Shown here: positions 1-9,705 of the stretch, in pieces
How the letters are laid out: every line of letters starts with the position of its first letter
Position numbering within the stretch: the stretch's first letter is position 1
Source of the DNA: Metallyticus violacea
Taxonomy: Eukaryota > Arthropoda > Insecta > Mantodea > Metallyticidae
Assembly (NCBI GenBank): GCA_030762175.1
Contig: CM060842.1
Span: 62,122,501 to 62,186,500, forward strand
DNA: 64,000 nt
Reading direction: 5' to 3'
Position numbers and translations under genes: made by a program
Notes under the pieces: generated by a model
Seen by the model: only the letters and a program-made list of their open reading frames with translations
Told to the model about the DNA's origin: nothing
The model's database searches: none

Positions 1-839
1 GATAAGTCATCAGCTGGAAGTTGGCAGCATTAATTACGTCAAGGGTACGAAGTTCTTACGTACTTGAGCGTTGTCCTAATGAAGCAGTCTTTCATTCAGC
101 AATTTTCCTTATTTTTTCCTCAATACAAACGCAAGTTTAGTAATTAAAATTGCTTAACACTGACAGGCAATAGTGTGGATATGTTTTAGATAATCTCAAT
201 CCCAAAAATATTATAATCTTTCCCGATCTAGACCATACATATGCGAAGTGGCAGAGCTCCTCACTCAGAAACAAAGTGATGAATTCATCTTTTAACATCT
301 GTAACGTTGCGATAAGAAAATGCTTTTTGGGTTAAACGACGCCGAAATGAGTTCTAAAAAACCTGTGTGGACGTCAATATTCGGTATGCACATTTTGTCA
401 TCCATAATGAAATCCCAAACTGCCATTAATTACGATTTCAATAATTTCATTTTAAATTCTTTTTTTTTTTCTCTCTCTCTCCCTAAAAGCCTATATCTTT
501 TTTGATCAATTGAGTTTCAGGATTAATGTTTTCCTGAGTGCATAGACTTTGAACGCTGACGAGCAAATGTCATGTTTCACACCAAAAATTACGAGTTTCG
601 ATGTGGAGAAACATTTCCAGAAGCTAAGATAGTATAGTACTAAAATACTGTAAAGCAAGGCTGCTACTAACAAAGAGCAATAAAAATTAAATGAATATAA
701 GTACTTTGTATTGAAATTTTAAGCTTTGGTCATTATAAATATGCATTTAAAAACATCGCTAATGCTGTATAGTGTATTTAGTCAGAGCACAACTAATGCT
801 TATTTTTTTGTGAAGTCATTCAAAAACAGCTAGCTAACA
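1..839. other. Unassigned A+T-rich DNA
   Basis: No gene, transposon domain or long inverted repeat was recognised. A short T-run followed by a CT tract lies near 462-482. The only open frame (320-505) has no recognisable signature and runs through that low-complexity tract. Confidence 0.6.
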
Positions 840-1215
840 TCTGGCCAAAACTAAGGGGAAAAAGGGGTGGAAAACAAAAAGACGGAGGGCCATTCGATCA
901 CATCATCAGATCCAAGGGAGGGGAGCGTAAGTCGCGAATACAGACAGGTCCCTAATGTTTCCATATAGACTAAGGTTCAAGCCACCGTCACACCGCACAA
1001 AACTTTCTTATCTTGGCATATTCTATCCTGTTACAGAATCAACGGTATGAAATTATATGACATGAAAGAGGATAAAATATGTAGAATGCAAATATTCTAA
1101 GTGATCAAAGATAACCAGGAATAGAATCAAGATGTGGATGGACAGTCCCAAAGAATATGAACCCGAGACCTCCCGAATGCGAGTTACAAATGTTAACGCC
1201 TGTGCTACCTGCTCA
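840..1215 (-). mobile_element. Diverged copy of tRNA-derived SINE family D
   Basis: The stretch aligns by eye with the better copy at 4200-4682 in the same orientation. Shared landmarks are the block around 981-1000 (caagccaccgtcacaccgc, versus the matching block near 4460-4480) and, near the right end, a tRNA-like B-box on the minus strand (gggttcatattc) followed by an A-box-like region. The head is on the right, so the element reads on the minus strand. It is strongly diverged, which suggests an old insertion, and no target-site duplication was found. Confidence 0.6.
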
Positions 1216-1862
1216 ATCTATTGATAGGCTAGAAAATATGGACTTTTTAAAAACTTATACATAATAACTAATATAAAATAAAGTTATAAATGCTTATACT
1301 ATGTTATCGTTATATTTATAGCAGCTGTATATGTTCGTTTACCTTCTAAACCAGCTACTTTTTATAAATGATCTTTAATGTCATGTTCTATTATCTGATA
1401 GCTCTATGACATAAAATATGGAACACGGAACATTATCAATTGTAATAAGCAGAGCTGGGCAGTTAAGCAAAATGTCATTTCTCTATGGGTGGACATATTT
1501 AAGTCAGAATCAAATTAATACGATTCGGTACATTTATGAGAGGTAAGCCTAGTTTTATTTTGTTTTATTTTTTCCCCATTTTAAAGTTTAAAACTTTTTT
1601 CGTCTTTGGGTCGTTACGCATTTAAAAAGCATTTCAATACATCGAAGTGAAAAAAGTCGTGTAAATTAAATGACATGTTCACCTCACAAAAACATATATT
1701 GGGAATCTTGTTATACATTTAATTCTTTTCAAGCAGTAAAAACTTTCTCCTCAATTCATTTGCTTAAGCTCTTTAAATGGTAGAATCTTCATTAGAGAAA
1801 GATACGCACAGTTGCCTCCGGCACTCGAACACCAGGAAATAAAAAGGATGAGAGAAGTACTA
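1216..1862. other. Unassigned A+T-rich DNA
   Basis: No coding signature, RNA gene or repeat family was recognised in this stretch. Confidence 0.6.
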
Positions 1863-2027
1863 TAGTTTTGAATAGTCCTGGCGAATGACCTTGCATCGAT
1901 CTAAGCGAGACAATTTTAGGAAATTTGTGGTGGGGGTAACTTCTCAGCTGCAAACATAAACAGAAAATGAACTCAACCAGAAACCACTGCGCATCTTTTG
2001 CTCATTCGCCAAGACTATTCAAAACTA
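1863..2027. mobile_element. Small terminal-inverted-repeat element (MITE-like)
   Basis: The left end (1863-1888) and the right end (2002-2027) are inverted copies of each other, matching at 25 of 26 positions. The left arm begins tagttttgaatagtcctggc and the right arm, reverse-complemented, begins tagttttgaatagtcttggc. The similarity continues outward for a few bases with a 3-base gap. The interior has no coding potential. Size and structure fit a non-autonomous DNA transposon, but no target-site duplication was proven and no superfamily is assigned. Confidence 0.6.
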
Positions 2028-3440
2028 CTTCACTTTTTGTCTTGATCAACATTTCTATAATGTCCTGAAAGGTGAATGTTGTGTTGTTACTGGGATGTTC
2101 TTCGGAAATAGTGTATTTTAAATACGCTCCAATCACTTCAGGGGAAGTAGAACGTACTTTTCCATGATGAAAAATGTTTTCTCTGATAAGCGGCTATGCC
2201 GTTGATACCTTGAAGAAACATTTTATTGTTGCTTGTAACGAAGAAAGTAAGTTTCAATACTTCAACTACGTGATAAAGAAATTATGAATTATGTTAAATG
2301 TCTGTTTTCATTAATAATTAATGATATTAGCTTCTTTTTTCACTTTAAATGCCTATTTCAATTATATTTATTTTCAGTATTTTAAATGCCTTTTTACCTG
2401 CCTATTTTAAACGAAATAATTGCCTGAATTTCCGGGCTCTGGTAAAAAGTCATAATAACGTTTATAAAATGCCCAGGAAGTTTAAAACGGAACCTTCTAA
2501 TAACTTATGTGGCTGAGGAAATACTGACTTCCGTAGATAAAACCTCAACGTTTGATTTCCATGCTAAACAAATTTCTCACAGTTGAATTTGGTCAATGTA
2601 AAGGCATAAGCTCTCAATGTGACATGGAGCGCCTATTGCTTTCGTTTGGCAACCTGCCATATAACAGCAGCGCAACAGGAAGTTCGTTCATTTCGTTATT
2701 GTGTGTCAATGTTGTATTGCAAGAAAAGCATGAGAATTCTGTGTGGGAAACGAGAATGTCAGTTGTTTCTTTAGTACAAGACATATCGCACAAAACCATG
2801 GGACCTGTGTTGTTAGTTACTTTCATATGTAGAAACAGAAAAAAAAAATCCCTTTTCTACCAGCTTTTATATTATAAAAGCGGTATAAGTTTTAGTATGA
2901 TTATAGCAATAATGATATTAATTCTTTGGCAATATTGTATTTGGTGAGAAACAGAGGCCGAACAAATATATCCCCATTTTAATACTTCTCAAACATGAAA
3001 TATGAAGCATAGCCTTATTATTGTCTTTTCAGATTAACGAGCTAAAAGCTATTAATTTCCTTAAAATGAATTATTTTGTCAATATGATGTAAACATTGTT
3101 AGAGTTTGTTATTTCAAACTCTATATACGAACCTGCATACGCTTTAATAACGGGCAATCGACAAGTTCTTCCGCACTCGGGTGATGTGCGTCGCACAGAA
3201 GAAACTTGGTACTACTACATTTCTGACATTTCTTCCTTAGAAACCGGTTTAGCAGGTAATCCGCCCACTGTTGCTAAGGTTTGGACTTTGAAGTGTGTGT
3301 TTGCCTTGTTGGTTAAGTGAACATGCTCGGCGTGCGGTCGGTAATGCCATCCGAATTTCGCTTCTCTAGTGAAATCTAGGCTGTACAATGGATACGAAGC
3401 GACATATGGACGATCCTTTGTTGCTCCATGATGAAATTGG
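2028..3440. other. Unassigned DNA with one unrecognised open frame
   Basis: This stretch contains a 131-codon open frame on the plus strand (2552-2947). The predicted protein has no domain I recognise. Its C-terminal part is a lysine run followed by a hydrophobic, A+T-driven stretch. Without splice signals or conservation I do not call it a gene. The rest is A+T-rich with no identified repeat. Confidence 0.5.
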
Positions 3441-3450
3441 ACTCAAACGA

Positions 3451-3452
3451 AC

Positions 3453-3521
<69 letters not shown>

Positions 3522-3798
3522 ACGTACGCTCTTTAACATCTCAGGTCATCAGCGTCCCATTCTACTCAGGGCGTGAAACGGTCGACAAATTTTGCTCAGA
3601 AGCCTCTTCTTTCAGGCTTGAGGTTCTTTTTTGTGCCGTAAATGTATGACACGGGACCCACGGCTTTATTTCCCTTCCGAAGGAAGCCATACTTAGGATT
3701 TTTACGCCCGAAAAACTCCATCGATCTTGGCTGGGTTTGAACCCGCTATCTTGGGTTTAGACGGCTAGTATGGTAACTGCTACATCACCAGGACCGAC
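3451..3798 (-). mobile_element. SINE A copy whose 3' tail is a long dinucleotide repeat
   Basis: The tRNA-like head is at the right (about 3725-3798) and the conserved 3' block (acgctctttaacatctcagg on the plus strand) starts at 3526. The whole unit is flanked by a perfect 10-bp direct repeat, actcaaacga, at 3441-3450 and 3799-3808. That repeat encloses the adjacent dinucleotide tract as well as the SINE, so the tract belongs to the inserted DNA as its tail. Body landmarks shared with the copies at 8058, 16476 and 56229 include the reverse complements of ccgtgtcgtacatttacggc and gagcaaaatttgtcggccg. The element has no coding capacity and would depend on LINE enzymes for movement. Confidence 0.9.
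3455..3519 (+). repeat. (TG)n microsatellite, about 32 units
   Basis: This is an uninterrupted TG run. It lies between the left target-site duplication and the 3' end of the SINE A copy, so it is best seen as the expanded SINE tail, reading (CA)n on the SINE sense strand. Confidence 0.97.
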
Positions 3799-3848
3799 AC
3801 TCAAACGATTATCGAGCGTTCAGTCAATTTGCCGCTTTTTTTTTATTT

Positions 3849-3873
3849 TATATATATATATATATATATATAT
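3849..3873 (+). repeat. (TA)n microsatellite
   Basis: A short uninterrupted TA run is preceded by a T-rich stretch. Confidence 0.95.
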
Positions 3874-4199
3874 CCTCAAAGTCGCTTACATTAAAAAATA
3901 CTTAACCTGGAAAGTTTCTATCATATGCAGAGGAACTTGCATCCAAATTCCAAATTAAATGGTAATAAATTACAGGATTTTTGAAAAGCCAAATGCATTT
4001 TTATTTAAATTAAACGAAATTTTTTGAGAACACGTTTAATGAAAACAGAGCTCTTTATCATCATTGTTGTACCAGTTATTTTGTTACATATTAAATGGCG
4101 TTCATATTGCTTTTGTTTACATGTTACCTGAAATAGTATATCTTTCCGTGCACCTCTATGCAACATTTTCTTTTCCTCACTGTTACAGAAGCTATAGGA
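3874..4199. other. Unassigned A+T-rich DNA
   Basis: No gene or named repeat was recognised between the TA microsatellite and SINE D. Confidence 0.6.
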
Positions 4200-4682
4200 T
4201 GGATGATCTAGAGCGTACGCGGAGGTCCTTGAGCAGTGCTCACGGATGGCCCTTTGTGTCTACGCCCTCAAATGGAAGGAAGGGATGAGGTGTAGAAGAC
4301 ACAGAATGGCTAGGATCTACGGGCGGTAACTGCGCGGACGCATGTGGGATCCCAAACATATTTCCATGTAGAGCACCCCGACGCAGGTGGAACCCTCCCC
4401 GAGTTGTACGAGCCTCTTGCTTCAATTCCAGACGCCGGAACAGAAACCTTTCCAAAGCACAAGCCATCGTCACACCGCGCCAGCCCACTTCGCCTTTGCA
4501 CTTTCGGCCCTGTGAAAGAATTAATGGAATGAAATGATATAAAATGGAAAGACGGAAAATTCGTGGAGTGTAAATATCCATCCCAAGTGACCAAGGAAAC
4601 CTATGAAAAAACCCAATGGGAATTGAACCCAGGACCACCCGAGACCCAAGCGTTAACCCCTGAGCCACCCCGCTTGGTTGAG
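4200..4682 (-). mobile_element. SINE D, the best-preserved copy in the window
   Basis: Read on the minus strand, the right end gives a tRNA-like head with an A-box-like gtggctcaggggttaacgc and a B-box ggttcaattcc spaced as in a tRNA. It is followed by a roughly 400-base body that is G+C-richer than its surroundings. Related copies are at 840-1215, 16140-16440 and 63075-63345. The open frames found in both strands of this body (up to 142 codons) have no protein signature and follow from its higher G+C content. I infer a tRNA-derived SINE of about 480 bp. I did not find a convincing target-site duplication. Confidence 0.75.
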
Positions 4683-5329
4683 GTGTATGTTACTGTGGCA
4701 ACAAATGAAGTTTTACTGGTCAGTTTAATTAGCTCTGTAAACCCGTTTTATTGTTAAAATCAACATAATAACAACGTTTGGAAGAGAAAATTGAAGAAGA
4801 GAGATTCTGATGATGATAGTATATTGTGACTAAAGCTACACATAAAAAATATAGAGAAATGTCATCAATAGTAATTAGAAAAGTACACATTTCGAACACT
4901 TAATGAAAAAAGAAGTTTATCTATGAGATATTAGTTTATTGAAATATTTATTGTATTTGTGCGTAAGCTGATAAAATATATTATATTTAATTCTGAACAG
5001 ACAAATATTAAAGCAATAAATTTTTATTTGCGCAAAATATTTGTAAGTTTCAAAAATGCTGTAAATATAAATAAGCAATTATGGTGGAAAAAATCTGGTT
5101 TCTTTTAAAAAGCATTTCAAATTTAAGAGTAGATGCATTCGAGCGTTTTTTTGAATAACAGATGAAGCTTCCAATTTGATTTTATTTTAATCACATGTTA
5201 CTTTGTATATAGTCTAATTATATTATTCATACATTTGACCTTGAGAATGTTTAGAACAGCTTAGAAAGCTTAGGAATTTTGTATAAGTAAATTACATACA
5301 TAAACATGATACATAATGCACATATACAC
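4683..5329. other. Unassigned A+T-rich DNA
   Basis: This is very A+T-rich with no coding signature and no repeat recognised. Confidence 0.6.
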
Positions 5330-5637
5330 TGTTGGCCATTAAAATTGCAACATATTGTCGTTTTCATAATAATCATGCTCTTGTCTTCTCGTTCTTGTTT
5401 CACGGGACCGTTGTAATCCTTCACGTCTGTGTGTTTGTCCTACCTCGATCAACTAATTTCGTACTTGTTCCCGCAATGGCATCATACACTCTGGGTTGCC
5501 ACAATTCTCACTTGATCGAGTTCAGACACTCCTGGTATTGCTGCTGCATTTTCGACCAGTCACACTCGTTCCTTCTGAGAAAGTGTAGAGTCGGTTTAAC
5601 GCGTCCCTTATGGACGTTGCTATTTTAATGACCAGCA
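5330..5637. mobile_element. About 308-bp MITE with Tc1/mariner-type inverted ends
   Basis: The left end (5330-5351) reads tgttggccattaaaattgca and the right end (5616-5637), reverse-complemented, reads tgctggtcattaaaatagca. They match at 19 of 22 positions. Inverted ends containing ggccattaaaattgcaac resemble those of many Tc1/mariner elements of insects; this is recollection of the family, not a search result. The interior is G+C-richer than its flanks and has a 98-codon open frame (5332-5628), but no transposase motif was recognised in it, so it is treated as non-autonomous. Confidence 0.75.
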
Positions 5638-6494
5638 TTTTCAAAGAGGATAGATATAAATAAAAGGTATTAAAGGTTTGCGTCATACATCATGCTTATT
5701 AACATATTCTAGGAACAAAATTAAGATGCTGCCATCAAAAGATTTCAGTTCAAATTGCTACTCTACTGTCTGAAAAACTATTTATTTTGTTGCCCAATTA
5801 AGTCAGCATATCAACTTATACGATGATTCTGGTGCAGTGCATTTTAGCTGTGACTTTTGTTGCACTCTTCGATAAACTTCGCTTTCAGAGACCACTAGTC
5901 AACTCATTAGCAGCCTGTGAATGTGTGTGTATTTGCCACCTTTTGAAGACATGCATATTTTAAAACAGTGTTTTATTTCATCAATAGCGACATTATCATC
6001 AGTGCGCTTCCTTGATCAAATATTCATTTTAATCGACAAAAGGGGGGGGGGCATTGATGGGAAACCTAATGGCAAGAGCCCTTAAGAAATACGAAGTCAT
6101 ATAGGCAGTAAGGAAATTGTGGCCTAAACTAAACTTCTCTGAATGATCATTTACTTCATACCTTAATTTAACCAGCATCTGAAATCTTTGTGAGATGTAT
6201 TGCTGGGCTATGTCATTAAACAAGATTCGCCCATTTCTACTGATTAACGTTGGTTGTTTTTCTTGTAGCTTCTGATACATTTTTTTTCAAGTTCTTACAA
6301 CACTTCTCTGAACTGTTCAGCCAAAATGTACAAACTTTAAATGCATTAAACCAGTCGGAGACCACCTTAGTCGCCATCTCTTTAGCGGATGTAACTGCGA
6401 TTTTGTTGTGTTTTGATTAGGCCTTTAGATCGATTATTTTTATGTTTTATTTATCGTCGCTTTGACTGCACTGATCTTCTTGCGACGTTTCTAG
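5638..6494. other. Unassigned DNA with a G-run
   Basis: No gene was recognised. A run of G residues lies at about 6042-6051. An open frame on the minus strand (6029-6280) begins upstream of this run and has no recognisable domain. Confidence 0.55.
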
Positions 6495-6709
6495 ATTGTG
6501 AACTGAATACTGTAGGTGTAAGACTGTAGGAAAAAATGAAACGAAATGAATTAATGATGCCAATGGCACCTTCAAGCTATACTGGCATACTTCTTCTCAG
6601 GGTAACGAAAAACTCCGAAACTTTTAGCCAGTTAGCTTGATCTGACTAAGATTTGAACCAAGAACATCCGGATTAGTACTCAGGCGCTACCTCTAAACCA
6701 CGGATGGGA
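6495..6709 (-). mobile_element. SINE C copy, diverged
   Basis: On the minus strand this matches the plus-strand copy at 11924-12152. It has a tRNA-like head (near 6640-6709, containing the reverse complement of ccgtggtttagaggtagcgc), then the ccttaccctgagaag-like block, and a tail resembling ctacagatttacacctgcag. Numerous differences from the second copy indicate that at least one of them is old. Confidence 0.75.
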
Positions 6710-7769
6710 AATTGATCACAAGTTGTTGAAGGTGAAAGCATGAGATTTTTTTTAGCAATTTCGCGAGTGGTTTGACGAGTATTTACTTTAAAATCTTCCT
6801 TCAGTTGATCACTATCAACCACACCTTTCTTCATATTCAAGGCTCAATCCTCCTGTAAGAACATTTTGGAAAAGTGCTACGAACTATGCGTGCAGAAGCG
6901 TTTCATAATATTTCAACAGTTATGGTTTGCGCAGCATTGTACCAACATTTGAACTTGTGTCCCCTTCTTATCTCTTTTCGAATGACCCAATAGCTTGCAT
7001 AAAGCCTATCAAAATATTCAGTAATCTTTGTTATCTATGTCTCTTAGTCCACCTTCAGCAAGCTACTCGTACCAAAAAATGTTAAAGGAAAGGTGAATTG
7101 TTCTTCTCACTGCCCAAGAGATCCGTGTTGCTCGTTTGAATTTCGCAATAACTGCATGGATGATGCAGGAAATAAACCCAAGGCTAATCGGTCCCTTAGT
7201 TATGCAACAACTCCGCTCCAACGCGTACTTTCCTACCTAAAGTACACTTTACTGCTGTCTTCTTATAACATACGACTGTAAGCAAACCCAAAAAAATCGG
7301 ACTTGGCGGGAAGAATCGTCAATTACTATTATTTGAAGTCAGTGAGCCATATATGCAATTTGTAGCGCAATATCCTGACATGAGCTCTAAATACAGCTTT
7401 CTGTATCCTTCAAAAAGTGACTGATAAAGCAGATTTCTAGTGTGGTGTGGTCAGAAACTGCGCGTTAAGGGTACAGAAGAAGTTATCAAAATAATGTTAT
7501 TAACAATTTATAATGGTAATTGAGAAATGTCGAGAGTTGCTTTTTCTTAAGAATTCCGCACTGCAAGTAAGACTTGCAAATATCCACCGTTGTATTTCGA
7601 TAGCTTGTGTGACCTGTCCAGAGCCCATGTTATTTATGGTTTAACTGTGTCTCTGAGGAAATACAAGTAGCTAAACTATTTCTAATAACCTCTTATGTTT
7701 AAGTAAAAGTGTCCTATATTTTTCACAGAAAGTAGAGTTGGTCAATACTAACATAGCGCTTCTCTAATA
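6710..7769. other. Unassigned DNA
   Basis: No coding signature was recognised. Open frames here are short and show no domain. Confidence 0.55.
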
Positions 7770-8400
7770 CCTCTCTCTAGTGTTGGAATATAATTCATTT
7801 TTTATTTTGGCCAAACATTCGTCTTCTTGTGTGATATGGATGTCCATTTGGGCACTTTACCCCGTCTATCTCTGCAATACACTAACGGAGATAGTAGTCA
7901 GGTGAGATTAGATAACAGTATGTGGTTCATTCACGATGGGGCACCTCCCCATTTTCTACACACAGTGCAACGACATCTAGAAAGCAACAACACTTAGAAA
8001 GCGATGTATATGTCGTAGAGGTTCGATAGTACAGGCTACCTGTTCACCTGATCTTAAGTCGGTCTTAGTGGTCTATTTTCCTCGTAGACCCAAGATCACG
8101 GGTTGAATTCCGACCAGGATCGATGGATTTTTTCGGGCGTGTAATTCCCTTCACAGGGAAGTGAAGCCCTGGGTCCCGTGTCGTAGATTTGCGACACGAA
8201 AAAGAACTTCAAGCCTGAAAGAAGAGGCCTCTGAGCAAAATTTGTCGGCCGTTTCACGTCCGGAATTGAATGGGACGCTGATGACCTGAGATGTTAAAGA
8301 ATGCCCTTAAATAAAACAAATCAAATCACCTGATCTTAATCCTTTGGATTTTTGGATTGTCTCAAAATGTATATATTTGCAGGCATTTACGACTCTTATT
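7770..8400 (+). pseudogene. Dead DDE transposase fragment of the Tc1/mariner superfamily, split by a SINE
   Basis: The frame starting at 7920 reads MWFIHDGAPPHF, the block around the second catalytic aspartate in the many insect Tc1/mariner-type transposases that carry an N-terminal DUF4817-like region. It runs on for about 25 codons to a stop at 7995. Downstream, a second frame reads toward RGSIVQATC before the SINE at 8058, and the family motif SPDLNPLDFW is completed after it (8326-8350). The SINE target duplication itself encodes SPDLN. Upstream (about 7830-7919) there is weaker similarity to the preceding region of the same family. The gene is broken by stops, by a frameshift between the two blocks and by the SINE insertion. 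The N-terminal half was not recognised. Confidence 0.8.
8058..8325 (+). mobile_element. Full-length SINE A copy with a perfect 14-bp target duplication
   Basis: The SINE is bounded by the identical sequence tcacctgatcttaa at 8044-8057 and 8326-8339. It has a tRNA-like head with a B-box-like region near 8101-8115 (gggttgaattcc), the body block ccgtgtcgtagatttgcgac, and the 3' block gacctgagatgttaaagaat followed by an A-rich tail. The duplication length and the A-rich tail fit LINE-mediated target-primed insertion. It interrupts the transposase relic on the same strand, so it is younger than that element. Confidence 0.95.
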
Positions 8401-9156
8401 TAAACATACTGTATAACAACCAATTACCAGAATATATATGACATTTCGACAGTATTCATAGTTATTAAGTTCACATGCGGTATTGTTTACTTTTTTCTGA
8501 CTTCTTTATGCTATATATACAAGTTTTGCATATCAGCCTACCATACAGATGTACTCCCTGCTTCATTACTGCTCGTTTTCCTCTACCGAAAACTCTGCGT
8601 CAGTAGATTTGTTTAATAATACTTTATCAAATGGCGTCTTGAAGTAATTAGCATTTGTGATCTCCTGAATTTACTTTGAAAATCCTGCGCACGACAATGG
8701 ATCCGATCCGATTGTTAGTTATCTCTGATGCGCTATGCAACTTTATGTATTCCTAATTGATTCGCTTCACTTTTTGCAACGTTTTGCAGAGCGCGTAGGT
8801 AAAACTTTATGAATATGAAATTAATTAGGATTTAATTCTGGGCGAGAACAGATAATGTATATTCTAATCCCTCACTCAAATTATCGTCTGAGGTTCCGTT
8901 GCTGCCACAAATGATGGCTAGTTGAGCACACAAGAGAGGTTTGGTGCAAGACTTGTGTACCAACCTGGAAAACCAAAAGGAAATGCACCAACAGTTAACT
9001 GGAAGCGGGAACGGATGGGGTCTCACATGCTTAAGAGGGAGCAACAGAGCCCAGGATATTCATATTTGTTATTGATTAACACCAGACAAAACTGTCCGCT
9101 ATAGGACACGTACGTTCTGATTTCGCGTTCCTCCAAGACATCGGTCACGTGTTAAT
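8401..9156. other. Unassigned DNA
   Basis: Any further transposase similarity downstream of 8400 is too weak to call. Overlapping open frames on both strands near 8830-9100 have no recognisable domain. Confidence 0.5.
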
Positions 9157-9167
9157 GATGACAGTGT

Positions 9168-9467
9168 ATTTGTTTTAGAATATTGTTTAATATCCGTTTT
9201 TACTACTGAGGCACCACAGGCAGTGAACACTGATGATACATGAAATGAAATGATGAATTGGGAAAGGATTTTTTTTATTTATTTTTAAAGGAAAGAAACG
9301 CTCCGGGCCTAAGTATAGGGTATCTCCCCGGCATTTTCCATTTATGAGGACTAAAGAAAACCCGGAAAAAAAAACTGTCAGGAAGGACAGTCCTGGCGGG
9401 ATTCAAACCTCAGACCTTCCGCTCACGAGTCCGCACCTTAACGACCTCGGCCACCCGTGGCGGTTAC
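9168..9467 (-). mobile_element. Full-length SINE B copy with target duplication
   Basis: The element is flanked by gatgacagtgt at 9157-9167 and 9468-9478. The head is on the right. Reverse-complemented, it reads gccacgggtggccgaggtcg, an A-box-like segment, then a B-box-like gtttgaatcccgcc. The body contains the reverse complement of ccggggagataccc, which all four SINE B copies share, and the tail resembles cgttaaacaatattc. The left end is A+T-rich, as expected for a SINE tail. No coding capacity is expected. Confidence 0.92.
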
Positions 9468-9678
9468 GATGACAGTGTGAGTGGGTGTGTTGTATAACTG
9501 TAGATTTATTTGAGGGCTAAGTTGATTCTTTTGATTTTTTTAACAAAAATAAAAGTTACGTTGCACTCATATACTACTTGCTTTCCTCTCATGAAATTTT
9601 TCTTTCAAATGTTTATATTGTTATCTTAGCAATCGTAACTATGGAAACATTCAGAAATCATGCAGTAACCCACACAAC

Positions 9679-9705
9679 TATATATATATATATATATATA
9701 TATAT
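9679..9705 (+). repeat. (TA)n microsatellite
   Basis: An uninterrupted TA run lies in otherwise ordinary A+T-rich DNA. Confidence 0.95.

Noticed and set aside
2552..2947. 131-codon open frame
   Set aside because: It has no recognisable domain, an overlapping opposite-strand frame and a low-complexity C-terminus. Kept only as an unassigned stretch.
3388..3649. Cys/Val-repeat open frames
   Set aside because: They are translations of the (TG)n microsatellite.
4240..4668. 142-codon open frame on the minus strand, with other frames in both directions
   Set aside because: It lies entirely in the SINE D body, overlaps frames on the other strand, and has no protein signature. The higher G+C content alone explains the long frames.
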